64,000 nucleotides of DNA from Marinobacter nitratireducens (GCF_000708045.1 NZ_ANIE01000005.1:124001-188000); one strand, 5' to 3'; counted from the first letter of the stretch, positions 45,291-54,591 are shown. Notes: generated from the sequence alone by a model not told the origin. Numbers and translations: made by a program.

Positions 45291-46703
45291 TCAGATCAGG
45301 TTGTAGATAAAGACGATGGATACGGCAACTGGCGTGATGAAGCGAACGGTTGTTAGCCAGAGCTTGAAGGAGGAGTCGGACAGTGACAGTTCGTTCTTCA
45401 TCGCCTGTTTCGACATAACCCAGCCAGCCATGACGGCAACCAGCAGGCCGCCCAGCGGCAACAGGATGTTGGCGGTGAAGAAGTCGAGCAGGTCAAAGAT
45501 GGTCTTACCTTCCAGCATCGGGATAAAACTCAGCGGCGCAACGTCCGACCACAGGTTCAGGGACAGAATCGACGCAATACCGAGTCCCCAGCACACCAGA
45601 CCAGCACCCAGGGTACTGATGGTGCGGTTCATGCCTTTCTGCTCTTCAAGCCACTCCACAATGGGCTCAAGTAACGAGATACCGGACGTCCAGGCGGCGA
45701 AAATCAGCAGAATGAAGAAGAGAGAACCGAACAGGCTGCCCATGGGCATCTGCCCAAACGCCAGCGGCAGAGTCTGGAAGATCAGACCCGGGCCAGCGCC
45801 AGGCTCCAGGCCATTGGCAAATACCACCGGGAAGATAGCGAGGCCGGCAAGCAGCGCGACACCGGTATCAATCACCGAGACCGTAATGGAGGTCTTGGCA
45901 ATGGACACGTTCTTCGGCAGATAGGAGCCGTAGGCCATCATCACCGCCATACCGAGACTCAGGGTGAAAAATGCATGGCCAAGGGCAACCAGAATGCCCG
46001 AAGTGGTCAGCTTGGAGAAGTCAGGCTGGAACAGGAAGGAAACGGCTTGACCGAAGGCGCCGGTTGTCATGGCGTAGCCAACCATCACCAGCAGCAATAC
46101 GAACAGGGCCGGCATCAGAATGCTGACCGCGCGTTCAAGACCGGCGCGAACGCCTTTGGCGACCACGGCCATCACCAGGCCCATAAACACGGTATGCCAG
46201 AGCAGAAGCGTGCCGGGGTCACTTAACAGCCCCGAAAAGATGGCGCCGACCGCTTCGGCAGACTGACCGGTTAACTGGCCACTGGCGGCGGTGCCGACAT
46301 AGGAAACCGCCCAGCCACCAATGACAGAATAGAAGGAGAGAATCAGGAAGCCGGCGAGCACACCGACGGCGCCCACCAGTTTCCAGGCCGGGTTCAGGCC
46401 GTCTCTTTCGGTGATCAGGCGCAGGCTGTTGACGGGGCTGCGCCCTCCCCGGCGGCCAATCATGACTTCCGCCATCATGATGGGAATACCCACCACGGCG
46501 ATGCAGGCCAGGTAAACAATGACAAAAGCCCCGCCACCATTTTCACCGGTGATGTACGGAAACTTCCAAATGTTGCCAAGGCCCACGGCAGAGCCGGTTG
46601 CGGCCAGAATGAAAGCGAGCCGGGAGGACCAGAGCCCCCGCTTGGCATTGGCTCCTTCAATGGCGCCATCGTATGTGGCGGATCCGGATGAAGTAACAGA
46701 CAT
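45291..46703 (-). CDS. Sodium-dependent transporter, NSS (SNF) family
   Basis: A 470-residue inner-membrane symporter with about eleven to twelve helices. The signature FILAATGSAVGLGNIWKFPY and GGGAFVIVYLACIAVVGIP near the N-terminus define the neurotransmitter:sodium symporter family; bacterial members carry amino acids such as leucine, tyrosine or tryptophan. Its position next to leucine dehydrogenase supports an amino acid substrate. The gene ends with a terminator. I found no small MetS-like subunit in the gap. Confidence 0.94.
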   Translation of the reverse strand: MSVTSSGSATYDGAIEGANAKRGLWSSRLAFILAATGSAVGLGNIWKFPYITGENGGGAFVIVYLACIAVVGIPIMMAEVMIGRRGGRSPVNSLRLITERDGLNPAWKLVGAVGVLAGFLILSFYSVIGGWAVSYVGTAASGQLTGQSAEAVGAIFSGLLSDPGTLLLWHTVFMGLVMAVVAKGVRAGLERAVSILMPALFVLLLVMVGYAMTTGAFGQAVSFLFQPDFSKLTTSGILVALGHAFFTLSLGMAVMMAYGSYLPKNVSIAKTSITVSVIDTGVALLAGLAIFPVVFANGLEPGAGPGLIFQTLPLAFGQMPMGSLFGSLFFILLIFAAWTSGISLLEPIVEWLEEQKGMNRTISTLGAGLVCWGLGIASILSLNLWSDVAPLSFIPMLEGKTIFDLLDFFTANILLPLGGLLVAVMAGWVMSKQAMKNELSLSDSSFKLWLTTVRFITPVAVSIVFIYNLI

Positions 46704-46740
46704 GCGTATCTCCTGCGATATTTGTTCTTGTATCAGGTGA

Positions 46741-46771
46741 AAAAGGGGAGCCGCGACCCCTCGCGGCTCCC
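46741..46771 (-). terminator. Intrinsic terminator after leucine dehydrogenase
   Basis: GGGAGCCGCGA (46746-46756) pairs with TCGCGGCTCCC (46761-46771) around CCCC. On the minus strand it is followed by C and TTTTT. It lies 23 nt past the dehydrogenase stop and separates it from the NSS gene. Confidence 0.88.
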
Positions 46772-46793
46772 AGGGGGAAGCACCGGTGTCAGG

Positions 46794-47894
46794 TTACCCG
46801 GCGCAAGCCAACCGCTCGGGCGCCAGCCCAGCACCTGCGGTATGCTTTCGGAAACGCTCTTCAGCCAGTTCGTTGGCGATCTCGCCTGTTGGCAAGCCCG
46901 TGCGGTCTGAGCGATTGAAAATCTCGGTGAGCGTGTCCCCGATCGTGTCCACATGGGCGCGGACCTGATCGGGGGAAGCGCCTTTGCGCTCGTAGAATAC
47001 GTCGATGATGCCGCCGGCATTGATGGCAAAGTCCGGCGCATAGAGGATGTTGTGCTGTCTAAGCATGGCATCATGTTCCGGGCGATCCAGAAGGTTGTTG
47101 GCTGCACCGGCAACAATACCTGCCTTGAGTTCCGGAATACTGCGATCATTGAGTACGGCACCCATGGCACACGGGGCCACCACGTCCACAGGTAAAAACA
47201 GGATGTCTTCTGCCGAAGCCGGTTTGGCGCCCAGTTCATCAATGGCGCGTTGCATGTTCTCGGCATGAATGTCGTAGACCCAGAGATCAGCACCCGCCTC
47301 TTTCAGGTGTTTGGCGAGCCGGAAACCGACATTACCAATGCCCTGGATGGCCACTTTGAGGCCGCTCAGGTTGTCCTGCCCGAGCTTGTGTTTTACGGCT
47401 GCCTTGAGGCCGATGAATGTACCGTAAGCGGTCGCCGGGGAGGGATCGCCATTGCTTGGATTGCCATCGAAACCGATGCGGGAAGCGATGCCTGCTACGT
47501 GTTGGGTATGGCGCCCCATCACCTTGAGGTCCGGGACACTGGTGCCGGAATCTTCGGCAGCAATGTACTGGCCGCCCAGACCTTCCAAATGGCGTCCCAT
47601 GGCTTCCAGCAGTGCGTCACTCTTCTGTTTTCTGGGATCGCCAATGATCACCGATTTACCGCCGCCAAGGTCCAGGTTGGCCAGGGCAGATTTGTAGGTC
47701 ATACCGCGAGACAGGCGTAGCACATCACGCAGGGCTTCTTCGTCACTGGCGTAAGGGAACATCCGGCACCCGCCGAGCGCGGGGCCGCGGGAGGTGTTAT
47801 GGATGGCAACAATGGCTTTGAGTCCGGTTTCCGGGTCGCAGAAAAAGGACAGGTGTTCGTGGTTATCGAACTCCGGATGGCTGAATACGTTCAT
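46794..47894 (-). CDS. Leucine/phenylalanine/valine dehydrogenase
   Basis: A 366-residue Glu/Leu/Phe/Val dehydrogenase-family enzyme. It shows [31 protein letters not shown] (Lys68 and Lys80, the latter matching the catalytic Lys of Bacillus leucine dehydrogenase), and the NAD motif [13 protein letters not shown]. It reversibly deaminates branched-chain or aromatic amino acids to 2-oxo acids. The 2-oxo acids could feed the indolepyruvate oxidoreductase encoded just upstream, and AzlCD next to that exports branched-chain amino acids. It lies 70 nt downstream of the oxidoreductase gene. Confidence 0.92.
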   Translation of the reverse strand: MNVFSHPEFDNHEHLSFFCDPETGLKAIVAIHNTSRGPALGGCRMFPYASDEEALRDVLRLSRGMTYKSALANLDLGGGKSVIIGDPRKQKSDALLEAMGRHLEGLGGQYIAAEDSGTSVPDLKVMGRHTQHVAGIASRIGFDGNPSNGDPSPATAYGTFIGLKAAVKHKLGQDNLSGLKVAIQGIGNVGFRLAKHLKEAGADLWVYDIHAENMQRAIDELGAKPASAEDILFLPVDVVAPCAMGAVLNDRSIPELKAGIVAGAANNLLDRPEHDAMLRQHNILYAPDFAINAGGIIDVFYERKGASPDQVRAHVDTIGDTLTEIFNRSDRTGLPTGEIANELAEERFRKHTAGAGLAPERLACAG

Positions 47895-47964
47895 GGCGTT
47901 TCACCTCATTTCCGTGACCGGCCGCTACCCTTGTGAGGCCTGCGGCGGTCGGTTGTTGTTTTAG

Positions 47965-50900
47965 TCAGACCGCGGCATTCGCGATTTGTTGATGTTCCCT
48001 GGCATCAGGGTTGAGCTCGGCCCGTAGTTGGCGACGCTCCTTTCGACTTGCCTCATAGGCGTGTTCTTTCACCGGGCCATAGCCACGGATCTTCTCAGGC
48101 AGATTGGCCAGCTTGCGAGCCGCATCCGCGTGGTCAGCGCTCAGGTGTTTGAGCAGGAATGCGATGTCTGTCTCGTACTCACGGATAAGCTTGCGTTCGA
48201 GGCGGCGATCCGCGGTGTAGCCGAACGGGTCCAGTGGGGTGCCTCGCAGGCCGCGGGCCTTAGCGAGCAGGGCAAAGACGGTTTCCATCCAGGGGCCAAA
48301 CTTCAGCTTCCGGGGACGTTCGCCATTCCGGCTTCGGCTCAGCAGCGGCGGCGCCAGATTGAACTCCAGCTCAACCTCGCCTTCGAACTCTTCCTCCAAC
48401 TGCTTGCGCAGGCTGCCATTGCTGAACAGACGGGCAACTTCGTACTCGTCCTTGTAGGCCAGCACCTTGGCGTAGTTCTCGGCAATGGCACGGAACAGCA
48501 GTGGGTCCCGCCCCAGCTTCTGGCTGATGGTCTGCTCGGCATTGCGCACCAGCTTTTCGTAACGACGTGCCAGTCCGGCATTCTGATACTCGGTCAGATG
48601 CGCCTTGTTGCGCTCGATCAGCTGGTCCGTGGTTTCCTGAATCTGAACCGGGCTGCCTTTGGGCTGGGGAAAGGCCAGTGCTTTGACCTTCTCCAGATCG
48701 TGGGCGGCGCGGCGGCCCCAGAGGAATGCCTGTTTGTTCTTGTCGATGGCGACATTGTTGAGCTCGATGGCCCGCTCAATCGAGTCAGCGCTCAACGGCA
48801 ACAGGCCCTGTTGATAGGCAAAACCAACCGTGAACAGGTTGACGGCCATGCCATCGCCCATCAGCGCCTTGGCCAGACCACCGGCGTCGAGGAACCAGCT
48901 GCCGTCGGGACGGCAGGCTTCACGAACGCTCTGTTCCATGGATTCGCCGGGGAACTGAATGTCCGGGTCCCGGGTGAAAGCTGCCGGCATGGCAGCCTCG
49001 CTGTTAACCACGGCTCGGGAGAAACGGTTATCCATTTTGGCCAGGGCGTCATCGGTGGCGGCAACCATCAGGTCAAAGGCCATGATCAGGTCGGCCTCAC
49101 CGGCGGGAATGCGAACGGCGTGAATGTCTTCCTGCCTGTCGCTGATTCGGATGTGGCTGACCACGGCGCCGAATTTCTGCGCCAGGCCGGTCTGATCAAG
49201 CACCGACACCCCTTTTCCTTCCAGATGCGCCGCCATGCCGAGCAGGGCGCTGACGGTGACGACACCGGTGCCACCCACGCCGGTGAGCAGGATGCCGTAG
49301 GGGTTATGGCCTTCCACCAGCACCGGCTCCGGCAATTCCGGGAAGTCTACATCGGAGCTTACACCTGCTGGCTTCTTGAGTTTGCCGCCTTTGACGGTCA
49401 CGAAACTGGGGCAAAAGCCGCGTACACAGGAAAAGTCCTTGTTGCAGGCGGACTGATCAATGGTGCGTTTGCGACCGGCCTCGGTCTCTTTCGGCAACAG
49501 GGACAGGCAGTTGGACTGAATGCCGCAATCGCCACAGCCTTCGCAGACGTCGGAGTGGATCATTACCCGCTGATCCGGGTCTTCCATCGTTCCACGCTTG
49601 CGGCGGCGACGTTTCTCGGCGGCACAGGTCTGGTCGTAGATAATGACTGAGCAGCCCTCGATCTCCCGAAGCTCCCGCTGCAGGGCATCCAGATCATCTC
49701 GATGGTGGAACGTGGTGCGGTCCGCAAAGTCGGCCCGGGAGGGGTACTTGTCGATGTCGTCACTGACCACGGCAATGCGACGGACGCCTTCGCCGTACAG
49801 TTGATGGCTGATTTGTTGCACAGTCAAGGTGCCATCGACGGGCTGTCCACCGGTCATGGCCACGGCGTCGTTGTAGAGGATCTTGTAGGTAATGTTGGCG
49901 CCAGAGGCAATCGCAGCGCGGATCGCGAGCACGCCCGAGTGGAAATAGGTACCGTCGCCCAGGTTCTGAAACACGTGCTTCTGGTTGGTGAACGGTGCCT
50001 GACCCAGCCAGGTCACGCCTTCTCCTCCCATTTGGGTGAAGGTGTCCGTGCCCCGGTCCATCCAGGTCGCCATGTAATGACAGCCGATACCGCCAAGCGC
50101 ACGACTGCCTTCCGGCACCTGAGTGGATGTGTTGTGCGGGCAGCCGGAACAGAAGTGCGGTGTGCGCTCCAGGCGTTCTTTGGGTTCGGCAAGGCTGTTC
50201 TCTTTTTCAGTAAGAAAGTCGAGACGCTGGCGAAGTGTGTCGTTGCAATAACGGCCATTGAGCCGGGATGCGATGGCCCGGGCCACCATGGCCGGGGTCA
50301 GCTCGGAAATAGAGGGCAGGAGCTCATGGCCCTGATCATCCAGTTTCCCGATCACCAGAGGACGCTGATGATCCTGCCATCCGTAGAGCTGGGTCTTGAT
50401 TTGGTCTTCGATCAGACCACGCTTTTCTTCGACTACCAGAATTTCTTCCAGTCCCGAAGCGAACTCGAAAATGCCTTCCGGCTCCAGCGGCCAGGGCATG
50501 GCGACTTTGTAGACCGCCAGGCCAATCGCTTCCCGTTCCTCATCGCCGAGGCCCAGATCGGCCAATGCCTGGATGACGTCGAGATAGGCTTTGCCGGTGG
50601 TGATAATGCCAATTCTGGGCTGGCTGGCGCCGAGTACCGTGTGATCCAGCCGGTTGGCCCGGCAGAAGGCTTTGGCGGCTTCCAGCTTATAACGGTGCAG
50701 CCGCTCTTCCTGCTCCATGGGTTTGTCCGGCCAGCGGGAGTTGAGGCCGTCTTCCGGCAACCGGAAATCCTGAGGAATGCGGATGTTGATCCGGCTCAGA
50801 TCCAGGTTCGCGGAGATGGACGAGTCCATGTTTTCTGCCAGGGCCTTGAAGCCGACCCAGCAACCACTGAAACGGGACATGGCCCAGCCATACAGCCCCA

Positions 50901-51447
50901 TGTCCAGAATGTCCTGAATGCCTGCGGGGTTAAGCACCGGCATGGAGGCATCCATGAAACCATAATCGCTCTGGTGGGGCAGGGTTGAGGATTTGCACGC
51001 ATGGTCGTCACCGGCGACTGCCAGGACACCGCCAAAGCGTGAGGTGCCTGCGGCATTGGCGTGCTTGAATACGTCACCGGTGCGATCAACGCCCGGCCCT
51101 TTGCCATACCAGAGGCTGTAGACGCCGTCGTACTTGGCGCCTTCAAAGATATTGACCTGTTGGGTGCCCCAGACGGCCGTTGCGCCGAGGTCTTCGTTGA
51201 TGCCCGGCAGGAAGTGGATGTTCTGCTGCTTCAGGTAATCCCGGGCTTTCCACAGGACTTTGTCGAAGCCGCCCAGTGGTGAGCCGCGGTAGCCGGAGAT
51301 AAAACCGGCTGTGTTCAGACCATTGGCTTTGTCGAGCTGGGCCTGGAGCAGGGGAAGCCGCGCGAGGGCCTGGCTTCCGTTCATGTAGACCGCCCCGGAT
51401 TCTTTTTCCCAGACGTCGTTCAGGCTGGCATTTCGCAATTCATTCAT
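47965..51447 (-). CDS. Indolepyruvate/2-oxo acid:ferredoxin oxidoreductase, fused IorAB type
   Basis: A 1,160-residue fused enzyme. The N-terminal two thirds hold the thiamine-diphosphate parts (GYRGSPLGGFD; GGEGVTWLGQAPF), then a cysteine-rich ferredoxin-like stretch (SDVCEGCGDCGIQSNC) and a C-terminal gamma-like domain (LTGVGGTGVVTVSALLGMAA). It converts aryl or branched 2-oxo acids to acyl-CoA with reduction of ferredoxin. The adjacent leucine dehydrogenase would supply the 2-oxo acids. I use the ATG at 51447; an ATG at 51471 lacks a ribosome site. A long leader precedes it. Confidence 0.93.
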   Translation of the reverse strand: MNELRNASLNDVWEKESGAVYMNGSQALARLPLLQAQLDKANGLNTAGFISGYRGSPLGGFDKVLWKARDYLKQQNIHFLPGINEDLGATAVWGTQQVNIFEGAKYDGVYSLWYGKGPGVDRTGDVFKHANAAGTSRFGGVLAVAGDDHACKSSTLPHQSDYGFMDASMPVLNPAGIQDILDMGLYGWAMSRFSGCWVGFKALAENMDSSISANLDLSRINIRIPQDFRLPEDGLNSRWPDKPMEQEERLHRYKLEAAKAFCRANRLDHTVLGASQPRIGIITTGKAYLDVIQALADLGLGDEEREAIGLAVYKVAMPWPLEPEGIFEFASGLEEILVVEEKRGLIEDQIKTQLYGWQDHQRPLVIGKLDDQGHELLPSISELTPAMVARAIASRLNGRYCNDTLRQRLDFLTEKENSLAEPKERLERTPHFCSGCPHNTSTQVPEGSRALGGIGCHYMATWMDRGTDTFTQMGGEGVTWLGQAPFTNQKHVFQNLGDGTYFHSGVLAIRAAIASGANITYKILYNDAVAMTGGQPVDGTLTVQQISHQLYGEGVRRIAVVSDDIDKYPSRADFADRTTFHHRDDLDALQRELREIEGCSVIIYDQTCAAEKRRRRKRGTMEDPDQRVMIHSDVCEGCGDCGIQSNCLSLLPKETEAGRKRTIDQSACNKDFSCVRGFCPSFVTVKGGKLKKPAGVSSDVDFPELPEPVLVEGHNPYGILLTGVGGTGVVTVSALLGMAAHLEGKGVSVLDQTGLAQKFGAVVSHIRISDRQEDIHAVRIPAGEADLIMAFDLMVAATDDALAKMDNRFSRAVVNSEAAMPAAFTRDPDIQFPGESMEQSVREACRPDGSWFLDAGGLAKALMGDGMAVNLFTVGFAYQQGLLPLSADSIERAIELNNVAIDKNKQAFLWGRRAAHDLEKVKALAFPQPKGSPVQIQETTDQLIERNKAHLTEYQNAGLARRYEKLVRNAEQTISQKLGRDPLLFRAIAENYAKVLAYKDEYEVARLFSNGSLRKQLEEEFEGEVELEFNLAPPLLSRSRNGERPRKLKFGPWMETVFALLAKARGLRGTPLDPFGYTADRRLERKLIREYETDIAFLLKHLSADHADAARKLANLPEKIRGYGPVKEHAYEASRKERRQLRAELNPDAREHQQIANAAV

Positions 51448-51471
51448 GGTTATCACCGTTTCCAGAAACAT

Positions 51472-51995
51472 CGGAGCACGGGCGCTGCCTGCGCCGGGCG
51501 TGCGGAATTCAGTTCGGAGTCAGACAGACACAGGGCGGCTTATCCGCTGATACAGAAACCTGGGGTCTGATATGACTGAATTGATGTTGTCTCAGGCCGA
51601 GTTGGCCGATGGAAACGGAGATGGCAGGCGCCAATGTCAGGGATGCCTGCGATGACGCGCAGTCTGCCCATGGGGCGTACTGAGTGTGACATGTTGAAAT
51701 CCTCTCCCACCGTCGCCGGATCTCGGCGTTAGCGGTCGTCTTGTTGTTGTCGTCCGGCTTGTGGCCGGCGTTCTGATTTCATGGTCCATTTCCCGAATCG
51801 GGAGCACCCTTTTGGGGCGGGACGCAAAACAAATTAATCGCTCCGGTTGAGGGCGTCAATCACTAAAAGTAAGTTTCCGTAAACGTAAACTTTGCGGAAA
51901 ATAGATGCAGGTGAAAAACTTCTCGGTAAATCAACAACTCAGCTCTTCGGAAACTACCTATACGCAGAAGCAGAAAATTTAAATAGCTTGCTTAG
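51472..51995. promoter_or_regulatory. 524-bp divergent gap: long leader of the oxidoreductase gene and azlC promoter
   Basis: No normal gene lies here. On the minus strand I see a candidate promoter (-35 TTGACG at 51854-51859, 16 bp, -10 TTAATT at 51832-51837), so the transcript would have a leader near 375 nt. Inside it are two small frames with ribosome sites, 17 and 50 codons (51729-51782 and 51540-51692). A TCCCGA-a-TCGGGA dyad lies at about 51791-51803. On the azlC side, TTTCCG (51874-51879) pairs with CGGAAA (51895-51900). Confidence 0.45.
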
Positions 51996-52736
51996 ATGAA
52001 AAGTGCGTCGTACTCCTACCAATTGCAGCCCGCGAAAATTCGGTCAGAATTTTTTCGCCTGCTACCTATTTCCCTGTTTGTGGTGGCATTCGGCGCTGCA
52101 TTCGGCCTGGCGGCTGCGCAGGCCGGATTGACCCCGCTTGAAACCCTGTTGATGAGTGGCGCCGTGTTTGCGGGTGCCTCCCAGTTTGCGGCAATTGATA
52201 TGTGGGGCCCGCAGGTATCCACACTCCCGCTGCTTGCGGTGGTCTTTGCCATTAACTCCCGCCATCTCCTGATGGGGGCATCGCTGTATCCGATGCTTAA
52301 AAATGTCTCCCCGGGGAAGCGATACGGTCTTCTTCTGGTGCTAACAGACGCGAACTGGGCGGTATCTGCCCAGGAATATCAGAATGGTCGTCATAATCTG
52401 GAAGTGATTCTGGGCGGTGGCCTGGTGCTCTGGATGGCTTGGGTGATCGGGACTTTGCTCGGTGTTTATTTTGGCGGATTGCTTCAGGACCCGAAAAGTC
52501 TCGGGCTGGATATGGTTCTCGGCTGTTTCTTGTTGGCAATGGCCCTGGGAGGCAAACAGTCCCCGAGAATCCTGGTTTCCTGGACGGTCGCTGCAGTGGC
52601 TTCCCTGGCTGCCTGGAAATGGTTGCCTGCCAACATGCATGTGGTGGTGGGAGCTCTGGCTGGCGGCGTGATTGGCTATTTCTGGCTGGAAAAGCATGCC
52701 GACAGTGAACAGGTACAGGAAGAGGCGACGTCATGA
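51996..52736 (+). CDS. azlC: AzlC family branched-chain amino acid exporter large subunit
   Basis: A 246-residue membrane protein with about six to seven helices. The AzlC motifs FGAAFGLAAAQAGLTPLETLLMSGAV (quoted in outline) and FAINSRHLLMGASLYPML are present. With AzlD it exports branched-chain amino acids. It overlaps azlD by 4 nt (ATGA). It is divergent from the indolepyruvate oxidoreductase gene, next to leucine dehydrogenase, so the cluster balances uptake, export and degradation. Confidence 0.93.
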   Translation: MKSASYSYQLQPAKIRSEFFRLLPISLFVVAFGAAFGLAAAQAGLTPLETLLMSGAVFAGASQFAAIDMWGPQVSTLPLLAVVFAINSRHLLMGASLYPMLKNVSPGKRYGLLLVLTDANWAVSAQEYQNGRHNLEVILGGGLVLWMAWVIGTLLGVYFGGLLQDPKSLGLDMVLGCFLLAMALGGKQSPRILVSWTVAAVASLAAWKWLPANMHVVVGALAGGVIGYFWLEKHADSEQVQEEATS

Positions 52737-53041
52737 TTGAAACCACATCGACCGGCGTGCTCGCCCTGATTGGCCTTATGACGCTGGTCACCCTGGTTAC
52801 CCGATTCGGCGGCGTATTTGCGATGTCGTTTGTACGCATCAGCCCGCGCATTGAAAGCTTCATCAATACCATGGCCAGTTCCGTATTGATCGCGATTATT
52901 ATGCCGTTGGCGTTCTCGGGTGACGCCGGAGCGATTGCGGCACTGTCGACCACAGCCGCCATCATGCTGGCCACCAAAAAGCCACTGCCATCCATCGCAG
53001 CCGGTATCATTGCCGCGGGGCTTGTTCGCTACTTCCTGTGA
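52733..53041 (+). CDS. azlD: AzlD family small subunit
   Basis: A 102-residue membrane protein with about four hydrophobic helices. It has the AzlD segments TLVTRFGGVFAMSFVRISPR and AIIMPLAFSGDAG. It is the partner of AzlC and overlaps it by ATGA, so the two are translationally coupled. Confidence 0.92.
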   Translation: MIETTSTGVLALIGLMTLVTLVTRFGGVFAMSFVRISPRIESFINTMASSVLIAIIMPLAFSGDAGAIAALSTTAAIMLATKKPLPSIAAGIIAAGLVRYFL

Positions 53042-53128
53042 TCTCACAGGTCGTTTGTGGTTAATATTTGTTCAAGAAATCCGGCGGGGAGCCGATACGC
53101 AATTAACGCGTACAGAGGTTCCCCCGCC

Positions 53129-54448
53129 ATGATTTCGTCCAGTCAGATTTCCTTGTTCCAGGAGAGCAGCCGCCAGGTATCGGCCGTTGACAGCACCCAG
53201 TTGCGAATCAACCAGCAGACGCCCCGGGGCGTCGGCAATGACGGGGAGAATTCGAGGGGCTCGGAACTGACCCTGTTCCGGGAAGCCGCGTATCACTACA
53301 GCAGCCAGGAGCAGTTGGCGTTCAGCAGCTCGACTCAGGTAACCGACAACAACCGATCCGCGGTGTTCACCACCGATCAGCTGGTGGAGAAAAGCTCGGA
53401 ACTCTTCCTGATGGGCCAGCAGGCCATCACCGTCAGCCGTGCTGCGCTCGGTGGTGACGCCGGCGTTCAGGGCCAGGGCAGCCTTTTGGTAACGGCCGGG
53501 AAGTACATGTTCTACTCGGAAAGCGAATCCCGTTCCTTCGCCTCCACGGGCTCTATCGAACTGGATAGCGGAGAAACCGTCGACTTCACGCTGTCCCTGC
53601 GCCAATCCCAGTCCCGCAGTTACGAATACTCCGAAGTGGTCAAGATCCAGGAGCGGCCAATGACCGATCCCCTGGTGATCAACTTCGGTGCCACCACCGC
53701 ACAACTCACAGACACCCTGTTTGAATTCGACATGACCGGCAATGGCGATACAGCCCAGTTTGCAACGTTGGGCGGTGGAAGCGGGTATCTGGTGTTCGAC
53801 CGTAATGGCAACGGAACGGTCGACGATGGTTCGGAACTGTTCGGCCCCCAGAGCGGTTCCGGTTTCGCTGAGTTGGCGGCCTTTGATGATGACGGCAACC
53901 GTTGGATCGATGCCGGTGACGAAGTCTTCCAATCGCTGTCCGTGTGGGTTCAGACGGCCGATGGTAACGATGAACTCCGTTCTCTCAGTGAGGTTGGTGT
54001 TCAGGCGTTGTACGTGGATAGCGCTGAAGATCGTTTTACTCTGGCTAATGGACAGGGCGTTCCTTTGGGCCAGATCAAGTCTTCCGGAATCTACCTGACC
54101 ACCGACGGCGACGTTCGTACCCTCGAGGAAATTGATCTTGCCGAACAGAACACGGAGCAGGCCCCGGCCGCAGAAGAGGTTCTGTTCACCACCGAGCCGC
54201 AACGCGCCCGCGGCAACAGTGGTCTTGCGGAAGTTCGCGTGGAAGCGATCCGTTCGGCTCTCGAAAAGCTCAATGAAATCCGCGAAAAGCAAAAGGCGTT
54301 TATCGAAGAATCCAAAGAGGCAGGTAAATCCGAATCCCCCCTCGATGATTACCTGAAGATCATCGACAAACTCCGATTGGAGCTCTTGAACAGTCAGGAC
54401 GAGAAGAAACAGGCCGCCAGCAAATACCTGGAATTCGCCAACGTTTGA
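53129..54448 (+). CDS. EF-hand-like calcium-binding protein with C-terminal coiled coil
   Basis: A 439-residue protein with no signal peptide. A serine/glutamine-rich N-terminal region is followed by a central beta-like part with two EF-hand/dockerin-type loops: DRNGNGTVDDGSE from Asp224 and DDDGNRWIDAGDE from Asp253. A third imperfect loop is FDMTGNGD. The C-terminus is a charged coiled coil (ALEKLNEIREKQKAFIEES, then IDKLRLELLNSQDEKKQ). Similar proteins without known function occur in other gammaproteobacteria. Lack of a signal leaves localisation open; type I secretion is possible. The start at 53129 is preceded by AGAGG. Confidence 0.78.
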   Translation: MISSSQISLFQESSRQVSAVDSTQLRINQQTPRGVGNDGENSRGSELTLFREAAYHYSSQEQLAFSSSTQVTDNNRSAVFTTDQLVEKSSELFLMGQQAITVSRAALGGDAGVQGQGSLLVTAGKYMFYSESESRSFASTGSIELDSGETVDFTLSLRQSQSRSYEYSEVVKIQERPMTDPLVINFGATTAQLTDTLFEFDMTGNGDTAQFATLGGGSGYLVFDRNGNGTVDDGSELFGPQSGSGFAELAAFDDDGNRWIDAGDEVFQSLSVWVQTADGNDELRSLSEVGVQALYVDSAEDRFTLANGQGVPLGQIKSSGIYLTTDGDVRTLEEIDLAEQNTEQAPAAEEVLFTTEPQRARGNSGLAEVRVEAIRSALEKLNEIREKQKAFIEESKEAGKSESPLDDYLKIIDKLRLELLNSQDEKKQAASKYLEFANV

Positions 54449-54464
54449 GGATAAGTACCTCTCA

Positions 54465-54577
54465 GGCCGGGGCGGGGGAAGGGACTCCCCAAAAACGCTG
54501 TGAATACGTCCGTGTACGCTTGGCTCCGCCATCCATGGCTCCGCACATTTTGGGGAGTCCCTTCCCCCGCCCCGGCC
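54465..54577. repeat. Palindromic structured element, copy 2
   Basis: Arms 54465-54494 and 54548-54577 are perfect 30-nt reverse complements, very GC-rich with an inner A4/T4 tract. The 53-nt loop starts ACGCT and ends CGCACA, with small hairpins TACG-TCCG-TGTA and GCCAT-CC-ATGGC, like copy 1 at 41907-42020. It lies between two convergent gene ends (54448 and 54592), so it might also act as a terminator. Confidence 0.87.
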
Positions 54578-54591
54578 GTCTGGTCAGCACC

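Noticed and set aside
48028-49650. 540-codon open frame on the plus strand
   Set aside because: It lies fully antisense to the indolepyruvate oxidoreductase gene, whose sequence has clear domains; long antisense frames are common in GC-rich genes. The translation has no recognisable domain.
49702-50988. 428-codon plus-strand frame
   Set aside because: Also antisense to the same oxidoreductase gene, low-complexity GC-driven composition, no ribosome site.
51540-51692. 50-residue leader frame as an independent gene
   Set aside because: It has a ribosome site but no recognisable sequence, and it sits in a leader; kept only as part of the leader finding.
53072-54532. 486-codon minus-strand frame
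   Set aside because: Antisense to the EF-hand protein gene, which has a better start and meaningful motifs. The frame also begins inside the palindromic element.
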